From NCBI GenBank assembly GCA_020161065.1, contig JAIUPH010000029.1:1-60239 (forward strand): a stretch of DNA of 60,239 nt, read 5' to 3'. The stretch comes from Pseudomonadota bacterium. Lineage in GTDB: Bacteria; Pseudomonadota; Gammaproteobacteria; Burkholderiales; Burkholderiaceae_C. Shown one piece after another: positions 1 to 8,340 of the stretch (the stretch's first letter is position 1; each line of letters starts with the position of its first letter). The position numbers and the translations under genes are program-made. The notes under the pieces were generated by a model. That model was not told the DNA's origin. It saw only the letters and a program-made list of their open reading frames with translations, and did not search any database.

Positions 1-141
1 ACGAGGTCGAGCGATTGTTCCGCCGCCTCAAGGGCTTCCGGCGCATCTTCTCGCGCTTTGACAAACTCGACGCACTGTTCATCGGCTTCATCAGCTTTTC
101 GTTGATCGCCGATGGGCTGCGTTTGTGTTAACAGGCCCTAG
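1..141 (+). mobile_element. IS5-type insertion sequence, right end with transposase C-terminus
   Basis: Positions 3-131 read in frame as the last 42 residues of a DDE transposase. They contain RLFRRLKGFRRI and FDKLDALFIGFISF, and end with ADGLRLC and a TAA stop at 129-131. This tail is characteristic of IS5-family transposases. The element seems to end near 137 with a tip reading TGTTAACAGGCC, followed by CTAG (138-141), which fits the YTAR target preference of IS5-group elements. The rest lies left of the window, so the other inverted repeat and the target duplication cannot be checked. The following iclR gene starts only 5 bases past the CTAG, so the insertion replaced or remodelled its promoter. 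Confidence 0.8.
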
Positions 142-145
142 CATA

Positions 146-934
146 ATGGCGACCATGCCGACCAAGACGCGCAAGACCGCCGCCGAGCCGACGGCCACCG
201 CCACGCCGGTCGGACGCTTGTTCGCCGTGATCGAGCTGGCGGCGAAGATGGGCATGATCTCCGCGGCCGACATCGTCTACATGCTGGACCTGCCCCGACC
301 GACGGCGCACCGGATGATCTCCACGCTCGAAGGGCTGGACTTTCTGCAGAAGATGCCGGTCAAGGGCAAGTACGCCGTGGCGCCCAAGCTCGTCGGGCTG
401 GCCACGTCGGTGCTCTCGTCGACGATCGTCTATGCGCCGATCCAGACCTTGCTGACCACCGTGGCGCAACGCACGGGGGAGACCTGCGGCATTGCATTGA
501 TGGCGATGGGCGAGGTGGAATACATCGCCAGCGTCATGGGCCAGTCGCCGCTGACCTTGCAATTCCAGGCCGGCCAGCGGGCGCCGCTGCATTGCACGTC
601 CAGCGGCCAGGTGTTCCTGGCCCACCTCGATGCGGACCCGCTCGCCAAGTTCCTGGCCACGGGTCCGTGGGAAGCAACGACTGAATTCACCGTCACGCAG
701 CCCAAGGCGCTGGCAGACCGCCTTCGCAAGGTGAAGTCTCAGGGCTACGCGATGAACGACTCCGAGTACATCAGCGGCGTCGTCGGTGCCGCCGTGCCGA
801 TCAAGAGCAAGGACGGGCAGGTGATCGCCGCACTCACCATTTCCGCCCCCCGCAGCCGCCGCTCTCTCGACGAGATCAGCGCCATGGTGCCGACGCTGCG
901 CACCTACGCCGATCGCATCGGCCGCATCCTCTGA
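146..934 (+). CDS. IclR family transcriptional regulator
   Basis: The 262-residue product has the full IclR layout. A winged helix-turn-helix covers about residues 20-80 (recognition region around [16 protein letters not shown]). An effector-binding GAF-like domain follows, with the family signature around [14 protein letters not shown] and a C-terminal VVGAAVPI region. Length is normal, so the gene is not truncated. ATG 146 is chosen, with ATG 155 also possible. An in-frame GTG at 125 lies inside the insertion-sequence end and is unlikely to be native. The next gene, an ABC ATPase, overlaps its stop (ATGA), so the two are probably co-transcribed. The effector is unknown, and the nearby insertion sequence may alter its expression. 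Confidence 0.85.
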   Translation: MATMPTKTRKTAAEPTATATPVGRLFAVIELAAKMGMISAADIVYMLDLPRPTAHRMISTLEGLDFLQKMPVKGKYAVAPKLVGLATSVLSSTIVYAPIQTLLTTVAQRTGETCGIALMAMGEVEYIASVMGQSPLTLQFQAGQRAPLHCTSSGQVFLAHLDADPLAKFLATGPWEATTEFTVTQPKALADRLRKVKSQGYAMNDSEYISGVVGAAVPIKSKDGQVIAALTISAPRSRRSLDEISAMVPTLRTYADRIGRIL

Positions 935-1725
935 TGGCCACCGCCCACCAAGCCATTGCATCGATCGCCATGAGCAAAGAAGCAGCACCCGACGTGGCCA
1001 TCCGACTGGCGAAGGTCAACAAGCACTTCGGCTCGTTTCAGGTCTTGCGCGACATCGACCTCGAAGTCGCGACCGGAGAACGTGTCGTGGTGTGCGGCCC
1101 TTCGGGATCGGGCAAGTCGACCATGATCCGCTGTGTCAACGCCTTGGAACCGCACAGCGGCGGTGAGATCGTCGTCGATGGCGTCGTGCTGCGGCATGGC
1201 GACCGCCGCAGCCTGTTGAAGGTGCGGCGCGACGTCGGCATGGTGTTCCAGAGCTTCAATCTGTTCCCGCACCTGAGCGTGCTTCAGAACTGCATGCTGG
1301 CGCCGATGCATGTGCTGGGTGTCGACTCGAAGCAGGCGCATGACCGGGCGATGCACTTCCTGGAGCGTGTGCGGATACCCGATCAGGCGGCCAAGTACCC
1401 GGGACAGTTGTCAGGTGGCCAGCAGCAGCGCGTGGCCATTGCCCGGGCGCTGTGCATGAAGCCTCGCATCATGCTGTTCGACGAACCCACGTCGGCGCTC
1501 GATCCCGAGATGGTCAAGGAAGTGCTCGACACGATGGTGAGCCTCGCCAACGACGGCATGACCATGGTGTGCGTGACGCACGAGATGAACTTCGCGCGCC
1601 AGGTGGCGGACCGCGTCGTCTTCATGGACCAGGGGCGGATCGTCGAGATCGGCGCGCCGGCTGAACTGTTCGGTGCGCCCAAGCACGAGCGGACGAGAAA
1701 GTTCCTGCAGCAGGTTGTCCACTAG
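934..1725 (+). CDS. Polar amino acid-type ABC transporter ATP-binding protein
   Basis: This is a complete ATPase of the GlnQ/HisP type (263 residues). Counting from ATG 934, Walker A GPSGSGKS is at residues 55-62, the Q-loop [10 protein letters not shown] near 104-113, the signature LSGGQQQR at 159-166, and Walker [14 protein letters not shown] from about 179. The H-loop CVTHEM lies further on. ATG 970 is an alternative start that would give the more usual 251 residues. No permease or binding protein adjoins it. The genes before it are interrupted by an insertion sequence and the genes after it are unrelated, so its membrane partners must lie elsewhere or have been lost. The substrate class is inferred from family resemblance only. 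Confidence 0.85.
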   Translation: MATAHQAIASIAMSKEAAPDVAIRLAKVNKHFGSFQVLRDIDLEVATGERVVVCGPSGSGKSTMIRCVNALEPHSGGEIVVDGVVLRHGDRRSLLKVRRDVGMVFQSFNLFPHLSVLQNCMLAPMHVLGVDSKQAHDRAMHFLERVRIPDQAAKYPGQLSGGQQQRVAIARALCMKPRIMLFDEPTSALDPEMVKEVLDTMVSLANDGMTMVCVTHEMNFARQVADRVVFMDQGRIVEIGAPAELFGAPKHERTRKFLQQVVH

Positions 1726-1745
1726 GCCTTGGGTTCCTCTACGGG

Positions 1746-1793
1746 CGAGCTTGCTCGAAGCCGCCGCCCGCGCGGTTGACGCCCGGCGGCTTT
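1746..1793 (+). terminator. Probable intrinsic terminator after the ABC ATPase gene
   Basis: A small hairpin, CGAGC-TT-GCTCG (1746-1757), is followed by a 9-bp perfect stem, AAGCCGCCG (1758-1766) with CGGCGGCTT (1784-1792). The stem runs into a short T stretch. It lies 20 bases past the ATPase stop and separates this unit from the LysR gene. The T tract is only three bases, so termination efficiency is uncertain. Confidence 0.5.
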
Positions 1794-1885
1794 GATTGAC
1801 CGTATCCGGTCCAGCACGCCGCATCGTCTTGTGAGGAGAGGATGTCAATTTCAGTGGCGCGCTTTGCGTGCCGCAGAATCCCCCG

Positions 1886-2803
1886 ATGGCCCGCGCGCTC
1901 GCGTTCCGTCACATCGAGGTGATCCACGCCGTCGTGCTGACCGGCTCGGTCACCGGCGCGGCGCGGCGGCTGCACGTGACGCAGCCGGCGGTCAGCAACA
2001 TGCTGCGCGACGCGCGCGAGCGCGTGGGCTTCGACCTGTTCGCGACCAAGGCCGGCCGGCTGCTGCCGCTGCCGCCGACACTGGCGCTGTTCGAGGAGAT
2101 CGAGCGCTCGTTCACCGGGCTCGACGGCATCAACGGCCTCGTCGAGCGGCTGCGCCAGCACAGCGGCCGCGCGTTCGTCGTCGCCTGCACGCCGGCGCTG
2201 GCGGCCACCGTGCTGCCCGAGGCGCTGGCCGCGCTGCGCGATCAGTTCCCGGGGCTGCTGGTGACGGTGCACTCGCGCAGCGCGGACTACGCGGCCGCGC
2301 TGGTCAGTTCGCAGAAGGCCGATGTCGGCCTGGCGCTCAGCGTGCCGCCGATTCCCGGCGTGCGCAGCGAGGTGCTGGCCGAGATGCCGATGGTGTGCTA
2401 CCTGCCCGCCGGTCACCGGCTGGCGCGGCGCCACGGCGCGGTGCGGGCCGCCGAGTTGGCCGGCGAGCCGCGGATCGGCGCCTCGCAGCAGGAGGGCGTC
2501 GATGCCGTCGTCGCGCGTGCCTTCGCCGACTGCGGTGGCCTGCCGCCGGCCACGGTCGAATGCGCCGCCGCGCTGGCGGCCTGCGCGATGGTCGGCGCGG
2601 GGCTGGGCTTCACGATCGCGGTGCCGCTGCCGGCGACGCTGCTGACGCCTCGGCGGGTGGCGATCCGGCCCTTCGTGCCGGCGCTGTCGCTGCCGTATTG
2701 CGCCTACTGGTTCGAGGCCCGCGAGCCGCGCGAGGAGCGCGTGCGCCTGGTGGAGTTGATCCGCGAGCGGCTGCTGGCGCTGGCCGCTCAGTGGGACCGC
2801 TGA
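1886..2803 (+). CDS. LysR family transcriptional regulator
   Basis: The 305-residue protein has an N-terminal LysR helix-turn-helix (residues about 5-63, with TGSVTGAARRLHVTQPAVSN). A periplasmic-binding-protein-like effector domain follows. ATG 1886 is preferred over the GTG at 1868 because the HTH begins a few residues after it, as is usual in the family. It runs convergently into the flavin oxidase gene, overlapping its 3' end by 16 bases. The divergent-neighbour rule for LysR targets therefore gives no clear target here. The oxidase and the Bug protein that follow are candidates only by proximity. Confidence 0.87.
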   Translation: MARALAFRHIEVIHAVVLTGSVTGAARRLHVTQPAVSNMLRDARERVGFDLFATKAGRLLPLPPTLALFEEIERSFTGLDGINGLVERLRQHSGRAFVVACTPALAATVLPEALAALRDQFPGLLVTVHSRSADYAAALVSSQKADVGLALSVPPIPGVRSEVLAEMPMVCYLPAGHRLARRHGAVRAAELAGEPRIGASQQEGVDAVVARAFADCGGLPPATVECAAALAACAMVGAGLGFTIAVPLPATLLTPRRVAIRPFVPALSLPYCAYWFEAREPREERVRLVELIRERLLALAAQWDR

Positions 2804-4080
2804 AGTCGCTGAAACCGCGCCAGCGCGTAAGGCCGCGCGTCGATCGGGCTGGGCAGGCCCTGCAATTGCGCGCGGACGATGCGCGCCGTCATCGGCGCGC
2901 CGGTCAGCCCCGTGTGGCCGTGGCCGCCGGCCACCAGCAGCCGCGGCGCCGCGGGCAGCACCGGGCCGATCACCGGCAGGCTGTCGGCGGTGGACGGCCG
3001 GTCGCCGCGCCAGAACACGACGCCTTCCACGCGCAGCGCCGGCCAGCAGCGCCGCGCCTGTTCCAGCATGCCTTGCATGCGGCGTTCGTTGGGCGGGGCG
3101 TCGGGCGCGGTGATCTCGGCCTTGCCGGCCAGCCGCGGGCCCTGGCGCATCGGCGTCAGCACGAAGCCGTGCGACTTGAAGAGCACCGGCACCTCGGGCA
3201 GGCCGTCCTGCGGCGGCAGCTGCGCGTGGTAGCCGCGCTCGGCCAGCAGCGGGAGGTTCACGCCCAGCGGCGCCAGCAACGCCTGCGCTTGCATGCCGGC
3301 GCAGACGACCACCGCCTGCGGCCGCAGCTCGCCGGCGTCGGTGGCCACGCCGACGGCGCCGCCGCCGTCCACCTGCAGCGCGCGCACGCGCCGCGTGGTC
3401 CATTGCCCGCCGAGCTGCGTGAAACGTTGGACCAGCCCGCGCGTCAGCGCCGCGGGGTCGACGGTGTGCGCGTTGTCGGGCATCCAGGTGCCGCGCCGCA
3501 TCGCCGGCGCGAGCCCTGGCAGGCGGCGCTGCAAGTCGTCGTCGGCGACTTCCTGCGTGCGCACGCCGTGGCGCATGCGCAGCACGTCGATCACGCGGTC
3601 GGTGTCGGACATCGTCGTCGCCGCGCGCACGTGCCATTGGCCGCGGGTTTGCACCAGCGCGTCGAAGTCGGGGCCCAGCAGGCGCCGGTAGTCGTCGATC
3701 GCGCCGACGTGCAGCGCGCGCAGCGCGTCGGAGATGGCCAGCGTGCGCGCCATGCGGGTGCTGAGCAAACGGTCCCAGAACCAGCCGAAGCGGCGCAGCA
3801 GCATGGCCGGGTCGATCGACAAGGGGCCATCGGCATCGCCCAGCAGGCCGGGCAGTTGGCGCAGCAGGCCGGGCAGGGCGATGGGCAGGCAGCTGTCGAC
3901 GCTGATGAGCCCGGCGTTGCCGCCCGTGGTGCCGCCCGCGGGGTCGCCGGCGTCGATCAAGGTGACCGCCATGCCGGCCGACTGCAGTTCGAGCGCCGTG
4001 CAGGCGCCGACGATGCCGGCGCCGATCACCAGCACCCGTTCGGGCGCGACGGGGCGAGGCGAGGGGGGCGGGGTGTTCAT
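2788..4080 (-). CDS. FAD-dependent amino acid oxidoreductase (DadA-like)
   Basis: The 430-residue protein opens with a dinucleotide-binding Rossmann motif, VLVIGAGIVGA (GxGxxG at residues 20-25), and the DAO-type stretch GGTTGGNAGLIS. Near the C-terminus are the substrate-domain strands and GHGHTGLTGAPMTARIV, typical of D-amino acid dehydrogenase/glycine oxidase flavoproteins. ATG 4080 is chosen because it places the Rossmann fold about 16 residues in. The longer open frame upstream adds an unrelated extension. Such enzymes oxidise amino acids to keto acids at the membrane or in the cytoplasm. The substrate cannot be fixed from sequence. The divergent neighbour is a Bug-type binding protein. 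Confidence 0.83.
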   Translation of the reverse strand: MNTPPPSPRPVAPERVLVIGAGIVGACTALELQSAGMAVTLIDAGDPAGGTTGGNAGLISVDSCLPIALPGLLRQLPGLLGDADGPLSIDPAMLLRRFGWFWDRLLSTRMARTLAISDALRALHVGAIDDYRRLLGPDFDALVQTRGQWHVRAATTMSDTDRVIDVLRMRHGVRTQEVADDDLQRRLPGLAPAMRRGTWMPDNAHTVDPAALTRGLVQRFTQLGGQWTTRRVRALQVDGGGAVGVATDAGELRPQAVVVCAGMQAQALLAPLGVNLPLLAERGYHAQLPPQDGLPEVPVLFKSHGFVLTPMRQGPRLAGKAEITAPDAPPNERRMQGMLEQARRCWPALRVEGVVFWRGDRPSTADSLPVIGPVLPAAPRLLVAGGHGHTGLTGAPMTARIVRAQLQGLPSPIDARPYALARFQRLQRSH

Positions 4081-4276
4081 GGCGTGGGCGGGGCCGGCGT
4101 GGACCGTGATGCTGAGGGCCGCGCGCGCGCCGGGCAATTCACCGTTCGTGATGCGCGATTCGCAAAGGTGATGCGACAAAACGGCGCGCGACCGGGATCA
4201 TGCATCGCCAGCCCCGCCGGCCATGGCCCACGCCCATGGCGCCGAGCGGCCGCACCAGCCCACGAAGGAGACACCG

Positions 4277-5287
4277 ATGAACCACGCCCCGCTGCCCCCG
4301 AACTCCCGGCCGCGCCGCCGCCAGGCCTTGCGCGGCGCGCTCGTGCTCGCCGCCGCACTGGCGCTGGCCGGTACGGCATCGGCCCAGTCGAGCGACGCCT
4401 TGCGCTTCATCGTGCCGTATCCGGCCGGCGGCGCCGCCGACGCGATGGCGCGCGTGATCGTCGACCGGCTGAAGGACGAGATGAAGCAGACCGTCATCAT
4501 CGAGAACCGCGCCGGCGCCAGCACGCGGCTGGCGGCCGAGATGCTCAAGCAGAGCGCGCCCGACGGCAACACGGTGCTGATGACGACGCTCGACACGGCG
4601 GTGATCGGGCCGATGGTGTTCAAGAACCTGCGCTACAACCCGGCGACCGACTTCACGCCGATCACGATGGTGGCGACCATCACCTACGGCCTCACCGTCA
4701 GCGGCACCAATCCCAGCAAGACGCTGGCGCAGTTCATCGCCGCGGCGCGCGCCGACAAGAACCAGGCCGTGGTCGGCGTCTCGGGCCTGGGCTCGACGCT
4801 GCACTTCCTGGCCTACGATTTCGTGCGCCAGTCGAAGGTGCCCGACATGACGATCGTGCCCTTCCAGGGCGGCCCGGCGATGGTGAACAACCTGATCGGC
4901 GGCCAGCTCGCATCGGCCATCGACGGCCTGGGCGTCTTCGTCAAGCACCACCAGGCGGGCCGCCTGCGCGTGCTGGCGACGTCGGGCGAACGCCGCGCGC
5001 CGCAGTTGCCCGACGTGCCCACCTTCCGCGAACTGGGCATGCCGTCGTTGGCCTTCGGGTCGGCTTATGCGCTGTATGCGCCGGCCGGCACGCCGAAGGC
5101 GCGCATCGACGAATGGAACGCCGCCATGCGCAAGGTGCTTGCCCGCGCCGACGTGCGCGCGCTGGTCACCGAGATCGGCTACGAGCCGCTGGACGGCAGC
5201 GACCCGGCCGAGGTGACGCTGCGCGAAACGCAGCGCCGCGAGCATTGGGCGCCGATCGTCAAGGCGACGGGCTACACCGGCGACTGA
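4277..5287 (+). CDS. Bug/TctC family solute-binding protein
   Basis: The 336-residue secreted protein has an arginine-rich N-terminus followed by a hydrophobic segment and an Ala-X-Ala cleavage site (about residues 13-36). The Bug fold follows, with the hallmark FIVPYPAGGAADAMAR early in the mature protein and SGLGSTLHFLAYDF and PFQGGPAMVNNLIGGQ later. ATG 4277 is selected because GAAGGAG lies just upstream and the signal peptide follows at once. Bug proteins are periplasmic high-affinity binders of carboxylates or related small metabolites. They are greatly expanded in Burkholderiales and usually orphaned from TctAB membrane proteins, as here. The ligand is unknown. It sits between a flavin oxidase and a carbamoylputrescine amidase-like gene. 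Confidence 0.88.
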   Translation: MNHAPLPPNSRPRRRQALRGALVLAAALALAGTASAQSSDALRFIVPYPAGGAADAMARVIVDRLKDEMKQTVIIENRAGASTRLAAEMLKQSAPDGNTVLMTTLDTAVIGPMVFKNLRYNPATDFTPITMVATITYGLTVSGTNPSKTLAQFIAAARADKNQAVVGVSGLGSTLHFLAYDFVRQSKVPDMTIVPFQGGPAMVNNLIGGQLASAIDGLGVFVKHHQAGRLRVLATSGERRAPQLPDVPTFRELGMPSLAFGSAYALYAPAGTPKARIDEWNAAMRKVLARADVRALVTEIGYEPLDGSDPAEVTLRETQRREHWAPIVKATGYTGD

Positions 5288-5301
5288 GGCCGCGGCGCAC
5301 C

Positions 5302-5355
5302 GGCCGGAAGGGCCGCAGGGGCCGGAGCGGCCGCAGGAGCCGGACGGGCCGAACG
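5302..5355. repeat. 9-bp tandem repeat, about six units
   Basis: Six consecutive 9-mers follow the pattern GGCCGSARG. They lie between the Bug gene stop and the convergent amidase gene stop. Units 2 and 4 are identical (GGCCGCAGG) and the others differ at one to four positions. No function is evident. The unit length is a multiple of three, so decayed coding sequence is possible. Confidence 0.6.
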
Positions 5356-5365
5356 CGCGGGCCGC

Positions 5366-6292
5366 CTACGTCGGTCCACCGTCGGCGCGCGCATGGCGGC
5401 CGTCGCTGGTCAGCAGCGTGCGGTACATCTCCGGACGGCGGTCGCGGAAGAAGCCGAAGCTCTGGCGCTCGCGGCGGATGGCGTCGAGGTCGAAGCGGTG
5501 CAGCAGGATCGTCTCGTCGCAGCGATTGGCCTCGGCCACCTTGGCGCCGGTGTGGTCGGCGATGAAGCTCGATCCGTAGAACGTGGTCGTCAGCCCCCTC
5601 TGCCGGTCGTTGCCGTTGCCGAGCCCCGTTTCCTGGCCGATGCGGTTGGCGGCGACCAAGGGCACCATGTTGGCCGCGGCGTGGCCTTGCATGGTGCGCT
5701 GCCAGTGCCCCGCGGTGTCCATGCCGGCGCTGTGCGGCTCGGAGCCGATGATGGTCGGAAAGCACAGCACCTCGGCACCCATCAAGGCCAGGCTGCGCGC
5801 CGTTTCGGGGTACCACTGGTCCCAGCAGATCGCGGCGCCGATGCGGCCGAAGCGGGTGGTCCAGACCTTGAAGCCGGTGTCGCCGGGCGTGAAGTAGTAC
5901 TTCTCGGTGTAGCCGGGGCCGTCGGGGATGTGCGTCTTGCGGTAGACGCCGAGCACGGTGCCATCGGCATCGGCCATCGCCAGCGAGTTGTAGGCCGCAT
6001 TGCCGGCACGCTCGAAGAAGCCGATCGGCAGCACCACGCCCAGTTCGCCGGCCAGCCGCGCGAAGTGCGCGATGCGCGCGTTGCCTTCGAAGGGCTCGGC
6101 CAGTTCCAGGTGGCGTGCGTTCTGGTCGATGCAGAAGTACGGCATCATGAACAGCTCGGGGCACAGCACGAGGTTCGCGCCTTGGGCGGCGGCCTCGCGA
6201 ATCAGCCGTTCGGCACGGGCCATGTTGCGCTGGAAGTCCCAGTCGCCGGAGGCCATCTGCACGCTGGCCACGGTGATCATGCGTTCGGTCAT
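5366..6292 (-). CDS. aguB: N-carbamoylputrescine amidase
   Basis: The 308-residue carbon-nitrogen hydrolase has the nitrilase triad: Glu46 (CPELF), Lys119 (YRKTHIPDGPGY) and Cys156 (AICWDQWYPE). The sequences NSLAMADADG, HWQRTMQGHAAAN and FYGSSFIAD are highly typical of bacterial AguB. The enzyme cleaves N-carbamoylputrescine to putrescine, CO2 and ammonia in agmatine breakdown. No agmatine deiminase (aguA) is in the window. The start at 6292 gives a family-like N-terminus; ATG 6280 is equally possible. It is convergent with the Bug gene, separated by a short tandem repeat. Confidence 0.87.
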   Translation of the reverse strand: MTERMITVASVQMASGDWDFQRNMARAERLIREAAAQGANLVLCPELFMMPYFCIDQNARHLELAEPFEGNARIAHFARLAGELGVVLPIGFFERAGNAAYNSLAMADADGTVLGVYRKTHIPDGPGYTEKYYFTPGDTGFKVWTTRFGRIGAAICWDQWYPETARSLALMGAEVLCFPTIIGSEPHSAGMDTAGHWQRTMQGHAAANMVPLVAANRIGQETGLGNGNDRQRGLTTTFYGSSFIADHTGAKVAEANRCDETILLHRFDLDAIRRERQSFGFFRDRRPEMYRTLLTSDGRHARADGGPT

Positions 6293-6325
6293 GGGTGGTT
6301 GCGCCCTCATCGTCAAACCTTGTCT

Positions 6326-7354
6326 TCAAACGCCTTCGGCCCTGCGCAGTGTCGCCGCGCGGTCGACGGTGTGCACGGTCAGGCTGCGTTTTTCGCCACG
6401 GCGCTCAATGTCGATCTGCACGGCGCGGCGGCTGCCACCTTGCCACAACGCCGTCCACAGGCCTTGCAGGCTTTGCACCGGCGCGCCGTCGAGGCCGATG
6501 ATCACGTCGCCCGGCTCCAGCCCCGCCACGTCGGCCGGGCTGTCTTCGTTGACGCGCAGCACGCGCACGCGGCCGGCGGCGTCGACGCAGTTGATGCCCA
6601 GCCAGGCGCGCTCCGAGCGGCTGGAGCGGCCGCGCGCGATCAGCTCGGGCAGGATCGGCGGCAGCAGGTCCAGCGGCACGAACAGGTTGCCCGGCACGCG
6701 GCGCTCGGCGTCCGTGCCGGCGTCGGCGACGATCAGCGAGCCGATGCCCACCAGCTCACCTCGATGGTTGAAGAGCCCGGCGCCGCTGTGGTCGGCGCGC
6801 GGCGGCGCGGTGAACAAGGCGTCGTCCAGCAGGTATTCCCAGTAGCCGGCGAAGGCGCGGCGCGACACCAGCCGCGCGGCGCTGACGGCGCCGGCCTCGC
6901 CGCCGCTGACGATCATCAGCAACTGCTCGTCCTGCAGCTCGCGGCCGCGGCCCAGCGGCACCGGCTCCAGCTTCAGCGGCGCCAGCGCGCGCACCAGGCC
7001 GAAGCCGGTGGCCAGGTCGTAGGCGACGATGCGCGCCGGGATGCGGCGCGCATCGTCGGTGATCAACTGCACCTGCTCGGCTTCGAGGATCAGGTAGCCG
7101 ATGGTCAGCACCAGGCCGTCGGCGTCGATCACCACGCCCGAGCCGCTGCGTTGGCGGCCCAGCGTGTCGGCGCTGCGCGCGCCGGCCACCGCCACCGCCT
7201 GCACGCCGACCACGGCATTGGCGGCGCGCTCCAGCGCCTGGGCGGCGGCGGCCGGCGCCGCCGCCGGTGGTGTCTCTTGGGCCTGGGCCTGGGCCGCCGC
7301 CCAGCAGCCGCAGGCCAGCAGCCAGATCGTGCATCGAAGCAGGCGTTGCAGCAT
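6326..7354 (-). CDS. HtrA-like trypsin fold plus PDZ protein lacking catalytic His and Asp
   Basis: The 342-residue exported protein has a signal peptide (about 1-26), a trypsin-like domain (about 40-250) and one PDZ domain (around AWLGINCVDAAGRV and VAGLEPGDVIIGLDG). Alignment to DegP-type motifs shows GSGVVIDADGLVLT followed by IGYLI where active proteases have NHVI, so the catalytic His is replaced (Tyr87). The DLAVL aspartate position reads GFGLV (Gly117). The serine motif reads HSGAGLFN, keeping Ser190 but losing GNSGGP. I therefore call it a probable pseudoprotease, perhaps a scaffold or chaperone in the periplasm. A complete DegQ-type protease is encoded at 50542-51654. The start is ATG 7354; a longer frame reaches 7387. 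Confidence 0.8.
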   Translation of the reverse strand: MLQRLLRCTIWLLACGCWAAAQAQAQETPPAAAPAAAAQALERAANAVVGVQAVAVAGARSADTLGRQRSGSGVVIDADGLVLTIGYLILEAEQVQLITDDARRIPARIVAYDLATGFGLVRALAPLKLEPVPLGRGRELQDEQLLMIVSGGEAGAVSAARLVSRRAFAGYWEYLLDDALFTAPPRADHSGAGLFNHRGELVGIGSLIVADAGTDAERRVPGNLFVPLDLLPPILPELIARGRSSRSERAWLGINCVDAAGRVRVLRVNEDSPADVAGLEPGDVIIGLDGAPVQSLQGLWTALWQGGSRRAVQIDIERRGEKRSLTVHTVDRAATLRRAEGV

Positions 7355-7416
7355 CGTGACCCCCCGCAGCAGCATGGGCCACAGCATGATGGCCCGGCCG
7401 CTCCGCGGCCGTCAAA

Positions 7417-7452
7417 GGGTCATCGAAGGGGTCATCGAAGGGGTCAGCGAAG
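7417..7452. repeat. 12-bp tandem repeat, three units
   Basis: Three units of GGGGTCATCGAA (first unit AGGG, third unit with CAGC) lie between the rhomboid gene stop and the start of the HtrA-like gene. On the minus strand this is the 5' leader of the HtrA-like gene. No obvious regulatory role is seen. Confidence 0.6.
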
Positions 7453-7475
7453 GCGTCGTGGGCGCGCCGCGGCGG

Positions 7476-8078
7476 TCAGCGCCGGCGCACGCCACCGCCA
7501 CCACCGAACGGCGGCTGCCCGCGCCAGTAGCGGATCATCAGCCAGCCGCCCAGCATGCCGCCCAGGTGCGCAAAGTGCGCCACGCCGCTGGCGCCGGCCA
7601 GGCCCAGCAGCAGTTCGAGCCCGCCGAACACCAGCACGAAGGTCTTGGCCTTCATCGGGATGGGCGGGAACAGCGGCATGATGGTGCGGTTCGGGAACAG
7701 CATGCCGAAGGCCAGCAGCAGCGCGAACAGCGCGCCCGAGGCGCCCACCGTGGGCACCGGCGACTGCGTGAGCCAGGTCACCAGCAACTGCGCTGCGGCG
7801 GCGGAAAGCAGCCCCGCCAGCAGGAACTGGATGTAGCGCCGCTGGCCCCAGAGCCGCTCCAGCTCGGAGCCGAACATCCACAGCCCCAGCATGTTGAAGA
7901 ACAGGTGCATCAGGTCGCTGTGCAGGAAGCCGTAGGTGAACACCTGCCAGACGCCGAATCGCGGGCTGCCCAGCGGCCACAGCGCGAACCACAGGGTCAG
8001 CGGCAGGAAGTAGCTCAGGCAGAACAGCGCCGTGCAGGTCAGCATCAGCGCCTTGGTGACGGGTGGGATCGGCGGCAT
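7476..8078 (-). CDS. Rhomboid family intramembrane serine protease
   Basis: The 200-residue protein has about six hydrophobic segments and the rhomboid catalytic dyad: Ser114 in VGASGALFAL and His171 in AHFAHLGGMLGG. The HSDLMHLFFNM motif (about residues 53-63) is typical of the family. Rhomboids cut transmembrane segments of substrates inside the inner membrane. The C-terminus ends in a glycine-rich, basic tail. The size is that of the minimal bacterial rhomboid. It lies upstream of the HtrA-like gene on the same strand, with about 120 bases between them that contain a tandem repeat. The two may form a membrane quality-control pair, but that is inference. Confidence 0.9.
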   Translation of the reverse strand: MPPIPPVTKALMLTCTALFCLSYFLPLTLWFALWPLGSPRFGVWQVFTYGFLHSDLMHLFFNMLGLWMFGSELERLWGQRRYIQFLLAGLLSAAAAQLLVTWLTQSPVPTVGASGALFALLLAFGMLFPNRTIMPLFPPIPMKAKTFVLVFGGLELLLGLAGASGVAHFAHLGGMLGGWLMIRYWRGQPPFGGGGGVRRR

Positions 8079-8134
8079 GGGTCGGCAAGAAGGTGGTTCT
8101 TGAACTGCTGGGGCTCACGCTGCGCGTGAAGCCG

Positions 8135-8219
8135 TGGTGCCCGGGGCCGGACTCGAACCGGCACGCCTTGCGGCGGGGGATTTTGAGTCCCCTGCGTCTA
8201 CCGATTTCGCCACCCGGGC
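8135..8219 (-). tRNA. tRNA-Leu (anticodon CAA)
   Basis: The minus strand folds as a class II tRNA. The acceptor stem GCCCGGG pairs with CCCGGGC, followed by discriminator A and an encoded CCA (8135-8137). The anticodon stem is GGGGA/TCCCC around the loop CTCAAAA, giving anticodon CAA (UUG codons). A long variable arm (CCGCCGCAAGGCG region) and the T-arm GGTTCGAGTCC follow. The long variable arm and identity fit tRNA-Leu. Confidence 0.95.
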
Positions 8220-8340
8220 CAGATGATGGGTGCTGCCGACGGCACGCATGAAGCGATCGATTATGTCATGCGGCCTTCGCCGTCATTCGCGCGCTGCCAC
8301 AATGCGCCGACCCTTGCGCCCGCATTCCGCCGCCTTCGAC

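Noticed and set aside
5302-5355. Coding extension of the AguB gene through the 9-bp repeat
   Set aside because: That reading is in a different frame from aguB, giving only repeated Arg-Pro-Leu-type residues.
1792-5565. A 1257-codon plus-strand open frame and several others above 600 codons (for example 9585-12494 minus, 10337-13984 plus)
   Set aside because: They arise from very high GC third positions opposite or across real genes. Their translations are Arg/Ala/Gly-rich with no domain, except where a real gene (lspA, mipA) forms their last part.
8063-8251. A 62-codon plus-strand frame
   Set aside because: It lies across the minus-strand tRNA-Leu gene and has no independent support.
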